64,000 bases of DNA from Oscillospiraceae bacterium (GCA_015068025.1 SVLH01000001.1:1-64000), one strand, 5' to 3'; shown: positions 7,992-18,719, counted from the stretch's first letter. Notes: generated by a model from the letters alone, not told the origin. Translations and numbers: made by a program.

Positions 7992-9851
7992 ATGATTCTG
8001 GAACAAATTCATTCTCCCGCCGATGTCAAGGCGCTTTCGGCGCAGCAGCTTCCGCAGCTTTGCGAAGAACTGCGCGCATTTCTCATAGAAAACGTTGCAA
8101 ATACGGGCGGACATCTGGCCGCCAATCTGGGTGCCGTGGAGCTGACAGTGGCGATCCATCGGGTGTTTGACACCGCCAGCGACCGTCTGGTCTTTGACGT
8201 GGGACATCAGTCCTATGTCCACAAGGCACTCACAGGGCGGAAAGACCGGTTCGCCACCCTGCGGCAGCTGGACGGACTGTCCGGCTTTCCCAAGCCACAC
8301 GAAAGCGAGCACGACGCCTTTATCGCCGGCCACGCATCCAATTCCGTGTCCGTGGCACTGGGTATGGCGCGGGCCAGAACGCTGCAAAAGGCAGATTATC
8401 ACGTTCTGGCACTGATCGGCGACGGTGCGCTGACCGGTGGCCTGGCCTACGAGGGACTCAACAACGCCGGGGCGTCCGGTGAGCCGCTGATCGTCATCCT
8501 GAACGACAACGGCATGTCCATCAACCCCAATGTGGGCGGTATGCCGACCCATTTGACCCGTCTGCGCAGCAAGCCGGGCTACTATCGCTTTAAAAAGTGG
8601 TATCGCAGCCTGTTCGGCCCGCAGCCCACTAGCCATGCCCTTTACCGCTTCAACCATAAAGTCAAGACCTTTGCGAAGAAGACTCTGCTGCCCGGCAGCA
8701 CCTTGTTTGAGGATATGGGATTCAACTATTTCGGCCCAGTGGACGGACACGATCTGGGACAGCTCTGTGACATTCTGCAGCTGGCAAAGGAACTGGAACA
8801 GCCCGTGGTGGTGCACGTTCACACGGTCAAGGGGAAAGGGTACCCCTTCGCCGAGCAGGAACCGGGCAGATTTCACGGCATCAGTCCTTTCGATCCTGTT
8901 ACCGGCATCGTGAAGGGCGGCGGAGAAGACACATTCTCTGCCGTATTTGGCCGTGCGCTGACGGTGTGTGCTGCGGAAGATGAGCGCGTCTGCGCCATCA
9001 CAGCCGCTATGGCGGACGGCACCGGCCTCGCACCCTTTGCGGGATCCTATCCCGACCGCTTTTTCGATGTGGCCATCGCGGAAGGGCACGGTGTTGCCAT
9101 GGCCGCCGGCATGGCGGCACAGGGCATGATCCCCGTGTTTGCGGTGTATTCCACCTTTTTACAGCGTGGCTTCGATCAGTTGATCCACGATGTGTCGCTG
9201 GAGGGGCTCCATGCCGTGTTTGCTGTTGACCGCGCAGGACTTGTCGGCGCAGACGGAGAGACCCATCACGGCTGCTTTGACGCCCTGTTTTTACCGGAAA
9301 TTCCCGGCTTTACGGTGCTTTGCCCCGCCAGCTTCGCGGAACTGCGTTCTATGCTGCATCAGGCGCTTTTTGACCTGGATGGTCCCGTCGCCCTGCGCTA
9401 TCCCCGGGGTGGGGAGGGGCGGTTCCGGGAGGATACCTCTGGTGCCGACATCGTGCGGCTCTGCGAGGGCGGGGACATTACGCTGGTATCCTACGGTATC
9501 CTTGTCAACCACCTGCTGGATGCAGCTGAACTCCTAAAAAATAAGGGCATCTGCGCGGAAGTGGTGAAGCTGAACCGTATTGCGCCTCTGTCCGGTGAAG
9601 CTGTCTGTGAGGCGCTGGGCAACAGAAAGAACATTCTTGTGCTGGAGGATTCCTTCGGTGCAGGCTGTGTGGGACAGCGGCTGAACGCCATTCTTACGGA
9701 GAATGGACAGGCTCCCAATCGTTTGATTCTGAAAAATCTCGGAAAAACGTATGCGCCCGAGGGAAGCGTGAGCCAGTTGGAGCAGCGTTTGGGACTGGAC
9801 GCAGCGGCCGTAGCCGCAGCAGCAGAGGAGGCGATTGCAAGTGGCAAATAA
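7992..9851 (+). CDS. dxs: 1-deoxy-D-xylulose-5-phosphate synthase
   Basis: DXS-like (VGHQSYVHKALTGRKDRF; GDGALTGGLAYEGLNNAG; transketolase C-terminal domain). Confidence 0.97.
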   Translation: MILEQIHSPADVKALSAQQLPQLCEELRAFLIENVANTGGHLAANLGAVELTVAIHRVFDTASDRLVFDVGHQSYVHKALTGRKDRFATLRQLDGLSGFPKPHESEHDAFIAGHASNSVSVALGMARARTLQKADYHVLALIGDGALTGGLAYEGLNNAGASGEPLIVILNDNGMSINPNVGGMPTHLTRLRSKPGYYRFKKWYRSLFGPQPTSHALYRFNHKVKTFAKKTLLPGSTLFEDMGFNYFGPVDGHDLGQLCDILQLAKELEQPVVVHVHTVKGKGYPFAEQEPGRFHGISPFDPVTGIVKGGGEDTFSAVFGRALTVCAAEDERVCAITAAMADGTGLAPFAGSYPDRFFDVAIAEGHGVAMAAGMAAQGMIPVFAVYSTFLQRGFDQLIHDVSLEGLHAVFAVDRAGLVGADGETHHGCFDALFLPEIPGFTVLCPASFAELRSMLHQALFDLDGPVALRYPRGGEGRFREDTSGADIVRLCEGGDITLVSYGILVNHLLDAAELLKNKGICAEVVKLNRIAPLSGEAVCEALGNRKNILVLEDSFGAGCVGQRLNAILTENGQAPNRLILKNLGKTYAPEGSVSQLEQRLGLDAAAVAAAAEEAIASGK

Positions 9852-10665
9852 AACACGTCTGGATGTGCTGCTGGTGGAGCAGGGACTGCTGGAAAGCCGC
9901 CAAAAAGCACAGGCCACCATTATGAGCGGCCTGGTATTTGTGAATGATCAGCGGGTGGATAAGCCCGGAACCGCCGTTGCAAACGATGCCAAAATCGAAA
10001 TTCGCGGAAATACCCTGAAATATGTCAGCCGCGGCGGCTTAAAGCTGGAAAAGGCCATGGCGACCTTCCCGGTGGATCTGAAAGGCGCCATCTGCGGCGA
10101 TATTGGTGCATCTACCGGCGGCTTCACCGATTGCATGCTGCAAAACGGTGCGGCAAAGGTCTATGCGGTGGATGTAGGCTACGGGCAGCTTGCGTGGAAA
10201 CTGCGGGAGGATTCCCATGTGGTCTGCATGGAGCGCACCAATGCCCGGTATCTCGACCACGAGCAGATCCCCGACGAACTGGATTTTGCGTCTATCGACG
10301 TGAGTTTCATTTCCCTGAAGCTGATCCTGCCAGCCGTCTGCGGCATCCTGAAAGAGGGCGGCCATGTGACGTGCCTTGTGAAGCCGCAATTTGAGGCAGG
10401 CAAGGAAAAGGTTGGGAAAAAAGGTGTGGTCAGAGACCCTGCCGTCCATCTGGAGGTTCTGGAAAACTTTCTGATTCATGCAAAGGAATCTGGCTTTACA
10501 GTCCTTGGGCTGACGTATTCTCCCATTCGCGGGCCGGAAGGAAACATTGAGTATCTGGGTTATCTGGAAAAAGCGGAATGGGCAGAGAAGGAATTTGATT
10601 TGAAAGCGCTGGTGGAGGAATCTCACCGGACGCTGAAAGAACACGGAGAGGGGAACGGACAATGA
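9841..10665 (+). CDS. tlyA: TlyA family rRNA (cytidine-2'-O)-methyltransferase / hemolysin A family
   Basis: S4 domain + FtsJ-like methyltransferase (GDIGASTGGFTDCMLQNGAAKVYAVDVGYGQL); GTG start 9841 after gaggagg. Confidence 0.93.
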   Translation: MANKTRLDVLLVEQGLLESRQKAQATIMSGLVFVNDQRVDKPGTAVANDAKIEIRGNTLKYVSRGGLKLEKAMATFPVDLKGAICGDIGASTGGFTDCMLQNGAAKVYAVDVGYGQLAWKLREDSHVVCMERTNARYLDHEQIPDELDFASIDVSFISLKLILPAVCGILKEGGHVTCLVKPQFEAGKEKVGKKGVVRDPAVHLEVLENFLIHAKESGFTVLGLTYSPIRGPEGNIEYLGYLEKAEWAEKEFDLKALVEESHRTLKEHGEGNGQ

Positions 10666-11546
10666 ATCAAAAGAAAATCATCCTGTGTCCCAATCCCCAC
10701 CGTGATGTTGGGATGGTGACCACCAAGGCGGCGGAAAGTATTCTGCGGGAGTCGGGCTTCCAGACGGTTGTCTGTTCGCCTTTCCGCGACCAGAAGGATG
10801 AGTCCTTCGCGGATTACGATGTCAAGCCACTGCTGCAGGAACTCAAAGGCGCGGATCTGCTCATCACCTTTGGCGGTGACGGCACAATCCTGCATCTCGC
10901 CAAGCTGGCTGCCCTGCACAAGATCCCTGTTCTGGGCATCAACATGGGCGGTCTGGGCTTTATTGCAGAACTGGAGAAGGGAGAGCTCGATGCCCTCCGG
11001 AAGCTGCAGGACTGGACCTTTGAAACGGAGCAGCGTATGATGCTGGATGTTGCTGTCATGCGGGACGGAAAGCAGATCTACACCAATCTGGGTCTGAATG
11101 ATGCTGTCATTCGGGAAGGCCCCATTTCCCATGCCATCCACCTGAAGATCTCCTCCGACGGGCGCCATCTGGCGGACATCGCCGGCGATGGCGTCATCGT
11201 CGCTACGCCCACGGGTTCTACGGCCTATTCGCTCTCTGCCGGCGGCCCTGTGGTGGAGCCGGTGGCACAGACCATGGTCGTGTGCCCCATCTGTATCCAC
11301 AATATGCGGTTTTCCTCTTATGTGCTGGCGCCGGAACACACCCTGACGGTGGAACTGGAGCGCAATGGCAGAAAGCCGGTATACCTATTTGTGGACGAAA
11401 GCCGCGCCTTTGCGCTGAAATCGGACGATAAGGTCATCGTGCGCCGCAGCAAGCATGCCCTGAAACTTGTCCGTTTGACGGAGCGCAGCTTCTGCGAGAT
11501 TTTTGCACAAAAAATGCTTCCGGGAGGGCTGAACAGTGAAAAATGA
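10662..11546 (+). CDS. nadK: NAD kinase
   Basis: GGDGTILHLAK and NMGGLGFIAE motifs, TPTGSTAYSLSAGGP. Confidence 0.96.
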   Translation: MNQKKIILCPNPHRDVGMVTTKAAESILRESGFQTVVCSPFRDQKDESFADYDVKPLLQELKGADLLITFGGDGTILHLAKLAALHKIPVLGINMGGLGFIAELEKGELDALRKLQDWTFETEQRMMLDVAVMRDGKQIYTNLGLNDAVIREGPISHAIHLKISSDGRHLADIAGDGVIVATPTGSTAYSLSAGGPVVEPVAQTMVVCPICIHNMRFSSYVLAPEHTLTVELERNGRKPVYLFVDESRAFALKSDDKVIVRRSKHALKLVRLTERSFCEIFAQKMLPGGLNSEK

Positions 11547-11985
11547 TCGTCAAAGCATGATCCTTGAGATCATTTCCCAGGAAAATATCGAAACACAGGA
11601 GCAGCTGCTTGCGCGCCTGCAGGAAAAGGGCATCACCAGCACGCAGGCCACGATCTCCCGCGACATCAAGCAAATGCACCTCATCAAGGAGCCGGTGGGG
11701 CAGGGGGTATACAAATACGCCGTGTCCAACAACCGCACCAAACTGAATGTGGCGGAGAAGCTGCGCACCATCTTCCGCGAGAGCATCACGAGCATCGCCA
11801 GCGCCCAGAATATCGTGGTCATCAAGACCATGCCGGGCCTTGCCAGTGCCGCGTGCAGCGCGCTGGACAACATGGAGATCAGCTACATGGTGGGCTCTCT
11901 GGCAGGCGATGATACCGCCTTTTTGCTGATGCGGGATACCGAATCCGCGTCCATGTTCTGCGAAGAACTGAAATCCATGCTGTAA
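11536..11985 (+). CDS. argR: Arginine repressor
   Basis: ArgR family N-terminal (TQATISRDIKQMHLIK) and C-terminal domains. Confidence 0.95.
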   Translation: MKNDRQSMILEIISQENIETQEQLLARLQEKGITSTQATISRDIKQMHLIKEPVGQGVYKYAVSNNRTKLNVAEKLRTIFRESITSIASAQNIVVIKTMPGLASAACSALDNMEISYMVGSLAGDDTAFLLMRDTESASMFCEELKSML

Positions 11986-12009
11986 ACCCGGAAAAGGAGG
12001 GTGTCTGCC

Positions 12010-13692
12010 ATGCTGGAACTTCTGCATATTGAGAATATTGCGGTCATCGAAGAGGCGGACATCGGTTTCTGTCCCGGTTTCAACGCGCTGACAGGCGAGA
12101 CCGGTGCCGGTAAATCCATCGTCATTGACGCCATGAACGCGGTGCTGGGTGGGCGAACCTCCCGGGAACTGATCCGTACCGGCGCGGAAAAGGCCTTCGT
12201 CAGCGCTGCGTTTTCCGCTGTCAGCAGAGAATTAACGGCCTTTGCGGAGACCGGCACAGAGCCGGACGAAAACGGCGAACTTCTGCTGCAGCGCGAAATT
12301 TTTGCCGACGGACGGAACAACTGCCGCGTCAACGGCCGGCCGGTCACCGTGGCACAGCTGCGGCGGATCGGCAACGAACTGCTGAACATCCATGGTCAAC
12401 ATGACGGCCAGCAACTGCTGGACGAGGAGCAGCACGGCACTTATCTGGATCGCTTCGGGCGAACGGAAACGGTGCTGGCAGCCTATCAGGAAGCATACGC
12501 GGCCATGAGCGATCTGCGCGCCCAGATCCGCGCTTTGCAGATGGATGAAGCCGAAAAAGCCAGAAGAGTAGACAGCCTGCATTTCCAAATCGGTGAGCTG
12601 GAGCGGGCGGAACTGAAAGCGGGCGAGGAGGAGGAACTTCTGGCTCGACGCAACATCCTGCGGAACGGGGAGAAGTACATTGCGGCGCTTTCCGGGGCAG
12701 ATTGGTGTCTCTCCGGCGGCGACGATTCCGCCGGCGCTGTGGCACAGCTGCGGGAGGCGGAGTCGGCTATGGCCGGGATCCGCAACTTGGGCGATGACCT
12801 TGCTGAACTGTATAAGCGATTGGAAGAACTGCGGTGTGAAGTGTTTGACCTTGCCGAAACAATTCGCGACAAGCGGCAGGAATTTGACTTCTCTCCGGAC
12901 GAACTGGACGCGGTGGAAAGCCGCAGCGACCAGTTGTATCGCCTGAAAAAGAAATACGGCGCCACTGTTGAGGACATGCTGGACTATCTGGAACGGTGCC
13001 GGGCGGAACTGGATGAGATCGAAACGGCCGATGACACCATTCTTCTGCTGGAAACCAAACTGAAAAAAGCGGAGGCTGCCGTATTTGCCGCCGGCGCGGA
13101 ATTGTCTGCGGTACGAAAGGCCGCAGCGCTGGCACTGGAACAGCGTATTCAGAAAGAGCTGCAGGAACTGGACATGGGAAAGGTTCGCTTTTCCATTGAC
13201 TTTGCCGAAAAAGAGCCCGCGGCAGACGGTTGCGATGTGATCCGCTTTCTGATGTCCGCCAATGTGGGCGAAGATCTGCGTCCCATTGCAAAGATTGCTT
13301 CCGGCGGTGAGCTTGCCCGCATCATGCTGGCGCTGAAAAATGTGCTGGCAGAGCAGGAAGCCGTCAGCACGCTCGTTTTCGATGAAGTGGATACCGGCGT
13401 CTCCGGCCGCGCAGCCCAGAAAGTGGCGGAAAAGCTGGCGCAGGTCAGCCGACGCAAGCAGGTGCTCTGCGTGACCCATCTGCCCCAGCTGGCAGCCATG
13501 GCGGATGTGCATTTCTCTGTGGAAAAGGGCGAAGCCGGTGGCCGTACTTACACGAAGGTTCTCTGTCTGGACCGGGAACAGCGCAAGGCGGAGCTGGCGC
13601 GGATCACCGGCGGCAGCAAGGTGACGGACGCCTTGCTGGAGAGTGCCGGGGAGCTTCTGGACGAGGCGGAACGGTTTCGTAAAGGGATTTGA
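12010..13692 (+). CDS. recN: DNA repair protein RecN
   Basis: LLHIENIAVIEEADIGFCPGFNALTGETGAGKSIVIDAM... RecN family; start at ATG 12010. Confidence 0.96.
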   Translation: MLELLHIENIAVIEEADIGFCPGFNALTGETGAGKSIVIDAMNAVLGGRTSRELIRTGAEKAFVSAAFSAVSRELTAFAETGTEPDENGELLLQREIFADGRNNCRVNGRPVTVAQLRRIGNELLNIHGQHDGQQLLDEEQHGTYLDRFGRTETVLAAYQEAYAAMSDLRAQIRALQMDEAEKARRVDSLHFQIGELERAELKAGEEEELLARRNILRNGEKYIAALSGADWCLSGGDDSAGAVAQLREAESAMAGIRNLGDDLAELYKRLEELRCEVFDLAETIRDKRQEFDFSPDELDAVESRSDQLYRLKKKYGATVEDMLDYLERCRAELDEIETADDTILLLETKLKKAEAAVFAAGAELSAVRKAAALALEQRIQKELQELDMGKVRFSIDFAEKEPAADGCDVIRFLMSANVGEDLRPIAKIASGGELARIMLALKNVLAEQEAVSTLVFDEVDTGVSGRAAQKVAEKLAQVSRRKQVLCVTHLPQLAAMADVHFSVEKGEAGGRTYTKVLCLDREQRKAELARITGGSKVTDALLESAGELLDEAERFRKGI

Positions 13693-13699
13693 TTGAATG

Positions 13700-13727
13700 G
13701 GGAGAGGCAGTGCTGCCTCTCCTTTTT
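13700..13727 (+). terminator. Intrinsic terminator after recN
   Basis: ggagaggcagtgctgcctctcc followed by ttttt. Confidence 0.8.
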
Positions 13728-13740
13728 GTGGAGAAACAAG

Positions 13741-13769
13741 TTGACCGCGTCCGGTTTTTCCCCTACAAT
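13741..13769 (+). promoter_or_regulatory. Promoter for UvrD/PcrA helicase gene
   Basis: TTGACC-17 bp-TACAAT. Confidence 0.65.
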
Positions 13770-13802
13770 AGACAGCAAGATTTGATGAAATTTGGTGAAC
13801 CT

Positions 13803-16295
13803 ATGAGCAGTTTCAACGAACGATATATTGCCGCCCGCCGTGTGGTCATTGCCTCCGATCTGCGGAGGCTGAATCCCATGCAGCGCGAGGCGGCCATGAC
13901 CACAGAAGGGCCACTTCTGCTGCTGGCAGGCGCAGGCAGTGGAAAGACCACCGTTCTGATCCAGCGGGTCTATAACCTGCTGACCTACGGACGGGGCAGC
14001 GACAGTGACTTTGTGCCGGAGTGGGTCACAGAAGATGACCTGGCTTTTCTGGAAAGATTTCCCCAGCGCCCCACAGAGGCAGAGGTCGAGCGTGCCCGGC
14101 AGCTGTGTGCCGTGGATGTGCCGAGCCCCTGGGAGATCATTGCCATCACCTTTACCAACAAGGCAGCGGGAGAATTGAAAGACCGTCTGGCGGCTCGTCT
14201 TGGCCCGATGGCAAACGATATCTGGGCGTCTACATTCCATTCTGCCTGTGTCCGTATTCTGCGGCGGGACATTGACCGCATCGGCTTCGACAAAGACTTT
14301 ACCATTTACGACACCGATGATGCCAAGCGGGTCATCAAGGACATTCTGAAGGAACTGGATCTGGATGATAAAACCTTCCAGCCCAAGAGCGTACTGGGGA
14401 TCATCAGCGCCGCCAAGGATCGCTATGAGAGTCCTGAGGCATTTGCCGCCAGCCACAACAACGAGCTGGACTGGAAGATGGCACGGATTGCAAAGATCTA
14501 TGCCAAATATGCCCAGAAGCTGCGCAGCGCCAATGCGCTGGATTTTGATGACATCATCTACCATACCGTTACGCTCTTGCGGCAGGAGCCGGAAGTACTG
14601 GCCTACTATCAGAACAAATTCCGCTATGTGCTGGTGGACGAGTATCAGGACACCAACCATCTGCAATACTTACTGACCAGCCTGCTTGCCGGCGGACAGG
14701 AAAACCTCTGTGTGGTGGGCGATGACGACCAGTCCATTTACCGCTTCCGTGGTGCCAACATCGAAAACATCCTGAACTTCGAACAGCAGTATCCCACGGC
14801 ACGCACCATCCGTCTGGAGCAGAATTATCGCTCCACACAGAACATTCTGGATGCTGCCAATGCGGTGATCCGGAACAATGTGGGCCGCAAGGGAAAGACC
14901 CTTTGGACGGACAACGGGACGGGAGATACCGTCACCGTCAAGACCACCTTCAACGAAGCGGACGAGGCTAACTATGTGGTGGGCGACATCGTCATGGGCG
15001 TGAACCGAGGACGCAACTTCCGTGAAAATGCCGTACTCTACCGCATGAACGCCCAGTCCAACGCGCTGGAATATGCCCTGAAGCGAAACGGCATCCCCTA
15101 TAAGGTGGTGGGCGGCACAAAGTTTTTTGAACGCACAGAAGTGAAGGACATGCTGGCCTATCTCTGCGTGCTGAACAATCCGCTGGACGATCTGCGCCTG
15201 CGCCGCATCATCAACAATCCGCCCCGGGGCATCGGCACCACAACGGTGGATAAGGTGTCGGCCATTGCAGATGCACAGGGCGCTTCGCTGTATGAAATTT
15301 TGCGCAATGCCGATCTGTTCCCCGAATTGAAATCCGCCTGCGCAAAGTTAATGAAGTTTGCCGACCTCATTGACGAACTGCGCCGCGCCGGCGGGACGCT
15401 TGCTCTGCCGGAGTTCTATGATGCCGTCTGCGACAAGAGCGGATATGTCCGTGCGCTGGAAGAAAAGAATGACATGGAGAGCCGCGGCCGGTTGGAGAAC
15501 GTGCAGGAACTGAAATCCAACATTCTCGGCTTTCTGGAACAGGATCCTGAAGATGCGACCTTGTCCGGTTTCCTGAACGAGATCGCCCTATACACCGATC
15601 TGGACAGCATGGAAGCAGGAGATAACTGCGTCACCATGATGACGATCCATTCCGCCAAGGGTCTGGAGTTTCCGGTGGTCTATGTGGTGGGCATGGAGGA
15701 GGGGATCTTCCCCGGTGTCTCCGCCCAGTACGATCAGGAAGAACTGGAAGAGGAGCGGCGCCTGTGCTATGTGGCCATGACCCGTGCCAAGGAAAAACTG
15801 ACTTTGACCAATTGCCGTCAGCGCATGCTGTACGGCCGAACCAGCGCCAACCGCGCCTCCCGCTTCCTTGAAGAGATCCCGGAGGATAACAGGCGCTGGG
15901 AGAGCAAGCCCCAGCCCCGTTTCGGCGGTATGGAGGAGGATGCCATCTTCGGCGGAGACCGCTACGAGGACGGCTTTGGCGACGGATATTCCGGTCGAGC
16001 CTCCGGCGGAAACCACGACAGTGTGCAGACCTATCGGGATACCGGAAGCACTTCCGGAAACCGGACACCTCTGTCCTCTGCAGTAGGCGCGCGCCATGCG
16101 GCGGCAGCTTCCGGGACATCTCCCATGCTGCAGTTGAAACAGGGGGATATGGTGACCCACACCGCTTTCGGAAAGGGCATGGTACTGTCCGTCCGTCCTA
16201 TGGGCGGCGACGCGCTGATCGAAGTGGCCTTCGATACGGTGGGAGCCAAGAAGCTGATGCTGAAGGCGGCCGGGAAACACATGGAAAAACTGTGA
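13803..16295 (+). CDS. pcrA: UvrD/PcrA-type ATP-dependent DNA helicase
   Basis: LLLAGAGSGKTTVL, VDEYQDTNHLQYLL, TIHSAKGLEFPVVYVVGMEEGIFP motifs; track start 13689 lies in terminator/promoter, so ATG 13803 is preferred. Confidence 0.93.
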   Translation: MSSFNERYIAARRVVIASDLRRLNPMQREAAMTTEGPLLLLAGAGSGKTTVLIQRVYNLLTYGRGSDSDFVPEWVTEDDLAFLERFPQRPTEAEVERARQLCAVDVPSPWEIIAITFTNKAAGELKDRLAARLGPMANDIWASTFHSACVRILRRDIDRIGFDKDFTIYDTDDAKRVIKDILKELDLDDKTFQPKSVLGIISAAKDRYESPEAFAASHNNELDWKMARIAKIYAKYAQKLRSANALDFDDIIYHTVTLLRQEPEVLAYYQNKFRYVLVDEYQDTNHLQYLLTSLLAGGQENLCVVGDDDQSIYRFRGANIENILNFEQQYPTARTIRLEQNYRSTQNILDAANAVIRNNVGRKGKTLWTDNGTGDTVTVKTTFNEADEANYVVGDIVMGVNRGRNFRENAVLYRMNAQSNALEYALKRNGIPYKVVGGTKFFERTEVKDMLAYLCVLNNPLDDLRLRRIINNPPRGIGTTTVDKVSAIADAQGASLYEILRNADLFPELKSACAKLMKFADLIDELRRAGGTLALPEFYDAVCDKSGYVRALEEKNDMESRGRLENVQELKSNILGFLEQDPEDATLSGFLNEIALYTDLDSMEAGDNCVTMMTIHSAKGLEFPVVYVVGMEEGIFPGVSAQYDQEELEEERRLCYVAMTRAKEKLTLTNCRQRMLYGRTSANRASRFLEEIPEDNRRWESKPQPRFGGMEEDAIFGGDRYEDGFGDGYSGRASGGNHDSVQTYRDTGSTSGNRTPLSSAVGARHAAAASGTSPMLQLKQGDMVTHTAFGKGMVLSVRPMGGDALIEVAFDTVGAKKLMLKAAGKHMEKL

Positions 16296-16331
16296 GAAAA
16301 AGAGCCGATTCCTTTTGGAATCGGCTCTTTT
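16296..16331. terminator. Bidirectional terminator between convergent genes
   Basis: gaaaaagagccgattccttttggaatcggctctttt. Confidence 0.85.
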
Positions 16332-17359
16332 CATGCTTCTTCTGTGTACAGTTCGCCCTCGTTGGCTTCTTCGGCCACGGCTTCAGATTGGGGAAGCTCC
16401 GTGGGGAAGCGGACGGATAGAACAGCCTGTGGGAAATTGTAGGAAACGGCGGCGTGCCTCCCTTTTTTCTGTGCTTCGGCTTCCAGTGCGTGTACCAGTT
16501 CTGTCAGGATCTCCCGGGTCAGATAGCCGCTCCGCCAATGGAACACGAAGGGGAGGCCTTTTCGAATTGGCATCTGTGAGCGTTTGCAGACGTCTTCGAT
16601 CTTTGTAAAGGAGAGTTTGCTCTCCCTGTAATAAAAGCGGTCATTCTGCGTACAGGCGGGAACGGGATAGACCACGGGCTGATGGTCACGAAACAGCCGG
16701 TCGTCGCCCAGATTGAAGTAATCGTAGCGGATGGTATCGTCCTGCCCCAGAGAGTTATCAAAGGTGGCGTCCAGATGGAAATATTGCCCATCAAGTTTAA
16801 GGATGTTCCATGCGTGGCGGTACTTGATGCCCTGTGCGGGATTGGCTTCAGAAATGGCGATGATGCACCACAGTCCCAGCGCATCGCAGAGGATCTTCAC
16901 GCTTTTGGCGATGCCCTCACATACACCCACGCCTTGCCCCAGCGGACCGATGATCTCGTGAGAATAGGGCTTTTTCAGCTTGTCATACCGCACATTTTGG
17001 CATATAAAATCGTGGATGTACCGCTCTTTTTCCAACGGTGTCATGTTCTGCGCCGGTCGGGCAAGTTTGGCGATGCGGGCGGAGAGCGCCTTCTGGTGAT
17101 CTCTGATCTTGCTCTTTTCAAAGAGATACTCCGGGATCAGTTCCACATGGTCCGCACCGGGATAAAACCGATAGGAAAAGCCGGTGATATAGAAAATTTC
17201 CGGGCAGTCCAGCCGCAGTTTGAAAAAAATGTCGGAAAGCTGCCGGCCATCCAGCTTCGGCACAGGAAAGGAGGGGCTCAACGCTGTGAGCCCTGTTTTC
17301 ATGGCGTGATACGCGCTCTGCTGCGGCTTCGTCAGATGTTGAAAGTAATAGGTTTCCAT
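16331..17359 (-). CDS. Transglutaminase-like domain protein
   Basis: GVGVCEGIAKSVKILCDALGL..., HAWNILKLDGQYFHLDATFDNS (transglutaminase core Cys-His-Asp). Confidence 0.8.
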   Translation of the reverse strand: METYYFQHLTKPQQSAYHAMKTGLTALSPSFPVPKLDGRQLSDIFFKLRLDCPEIFYITGFSYRFYPGADHVELIPEYLFEKSKIRDHQKALSARIAKLARPAQNMTPLEKERYIHDFICQNVRYDKLKKPYSHEIIGPLGQGVGVCEGIAKSVKILCDALGLWCIIAISEANPAQGIKYRHAWNILKLDGQYFHLDATFDNSLGQDDTIRYDYFNLGDDRLFRDHQPVVYPVPACTQNDRFYYRESKLSFTKIEDVCKRSQMPIRKGLPFVFHWRSGYLTREILTELVHALEAEAQKKGRHAAVSYNFPQAVLSVRFPTELPQSEAVAEEANEGELYTEEA

Positions 17360-17371
17360 TCCGTTTCTCCG

Positions 17372-18013
17372 TCAGCGCTGTGTTTGCGGATACAGAAGCT
17401 CCTCGAAGCTCTCGATGAACACATCGCAGAAAGCACGCATTTCCTTCGATTCTGCGTTGAAGTACTGGTCGTACACGCCCACCACCCGCATGCCGGCGGC
17501 TCTTGCGCCGCTGCAGGCGGCAAGGCTGTCATCAAATACGGTGCAATCCTGCGGGCGGACGCTGTTTTTCTCCGCGGCGGCCAGCCAGACATCGGGGTGC
17601 TTTTTGTGCATGCCGGCCTGCTGGGCGAAGGTGACGTTTTCAAAATACTTCTCCAGATCCAGCTTTTTCAGCGCAGTATAGCAGTGTTCCGGCACACTGG
17701 AGGTCACCACCGCCATCCGGCGGCCTTCCGCCTTGCACTGCTTCAAAAAGGAACGCACGCCGGGCTTGATGGGCACCCGGGCGTACATATCACGGGACAT
17801 CTCCATCCACTCGGCAATGATCTCCTCGCAGGATTCCTCCAGATGGCAGAACTCTTTTGTGAACTCTGCGGCCAGAGGCAGTGCAGTGTGGGCTACGCCT
17901 TCGAAATAGGCACGGGAGTAGGGGATGTTCCGCTTGGCCAGAAAATCGATATCCACTTGCTTCCAAACGCCGTTGGAGTCGATGAGGGTCCCGTCCAGAT
18001 CAAAAAAATACAT
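17372..18013 (-). CDS. HAD family hydrolase (phosphatase)
   Basis: MYFFDLDGTLIDSNGVWKQVD...; HAD motifs; start reassigned to 18013. Confidence 0.88.
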   Translation of the reverse strand: MYFFDLDGTLIDSNGVWKQVDIDFLAKRNIPYSRAYFEGVAHTALPLAAEFTKEFCHLEESCEEIIAEWMEMSRDMYARVPIKPGVRSFLKQCKAEGRRMAVVTSSVPEHCYTALKKLDLEKYFENVTFAQQAGMHKKHPDVWLAAAEKNSVRPQDCTVFDDSLAACSGARAAGMRVVGVYDQYFNAESKEMRAFCDVFIESFEELLYPQTQR

Positions 18014-18636
18014 CAGTGTTCCGTCCTTTCCAGCCAGAAGCGCCAGGGGAAATCCTTTGCTTCCTCTGCATAATCCACGCCGATGCGTAAGCCGCTGCAA
18101 ATCTGTTCCGCAGGAATCTCCGGGCAGGGAAGCCCTACATCTTCAGGAGACTGGCAGACAAACAGCATATCCCCGGTGAGATCGGCGCCGTTCTGCGCCT
18201 TTGTCAGCTGCAAGCCCTGACACACCTTGCCCGGGCCATTCATGAAGTTCTTGCTTCGGTAAGGGGTCATGGGTCTGTCCCCAAAGCGGAGGCGGTGCAT
18301 GGTCTCCGCGCCGGCTACCGGTTCGATCGCCCGGATCAGTACCGCCGAGGGCTCGCCCTCCGGTTCGGTGACAAAATTCAGGCAATGGTACATGCCGTAA
18401 ATCAGATAGATGTAGGCGTGTCCCGGCGGGCCGAACATGGTGGAGGTGCGTTCCGTCCGGCGGTAGTTATAGGCGTGACAGGCTTTATCGCAGCGGCCTA
18501 TATAGGCTTCCGTTTCCGTGATGCGGCCCACTAGGATTTCACCGCTGTCCAGTCGGCGTACCAGATATTTTCCCAGCAGCAGCCGGGCGATCTCAACCGT
18601 ATCGCCGGAGTAAAAAGAACGGGAAAGTATTGCCAT
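18013..18636 (-). CDS. DNA-3-methyladenine glycosylase (MPG/AAG family)
   Basis: Pfam Pur_DNA_glyco-like (GRITETEAYIGRCDKACHAYNYRRTERTSTMFGPPGHAYIYLIYGMYHCLN). Confidence 0.93.
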   Translation of the reverse strand: MAILSRSFYSGDTVEIARLLLGKYLVRRLDSGEILVGRITETEAYIGRCDKACHAYNYRRTERTSTMFGPPGHAYIYLIYGMYHCLNFVTEPEGEPSAVLIRAIEPVAGAETMHRLRFGDRPMTPYRSKNFMNGPGKVCQGLQLTKAQNGADLTGDMLFVCQSPEDVGLPCPEIPAEQICSGLRIGVDYAEEAKDFPWRFWLERTEH

Positions 18637-18719
18637 TTTGTCACCTCGGTGTTAAAATCCAATACGCTGCAAGGCTCTGCTTTGCAGTATATCATGGAAC
18701 AAAATTCGGAGCAAGAGGC

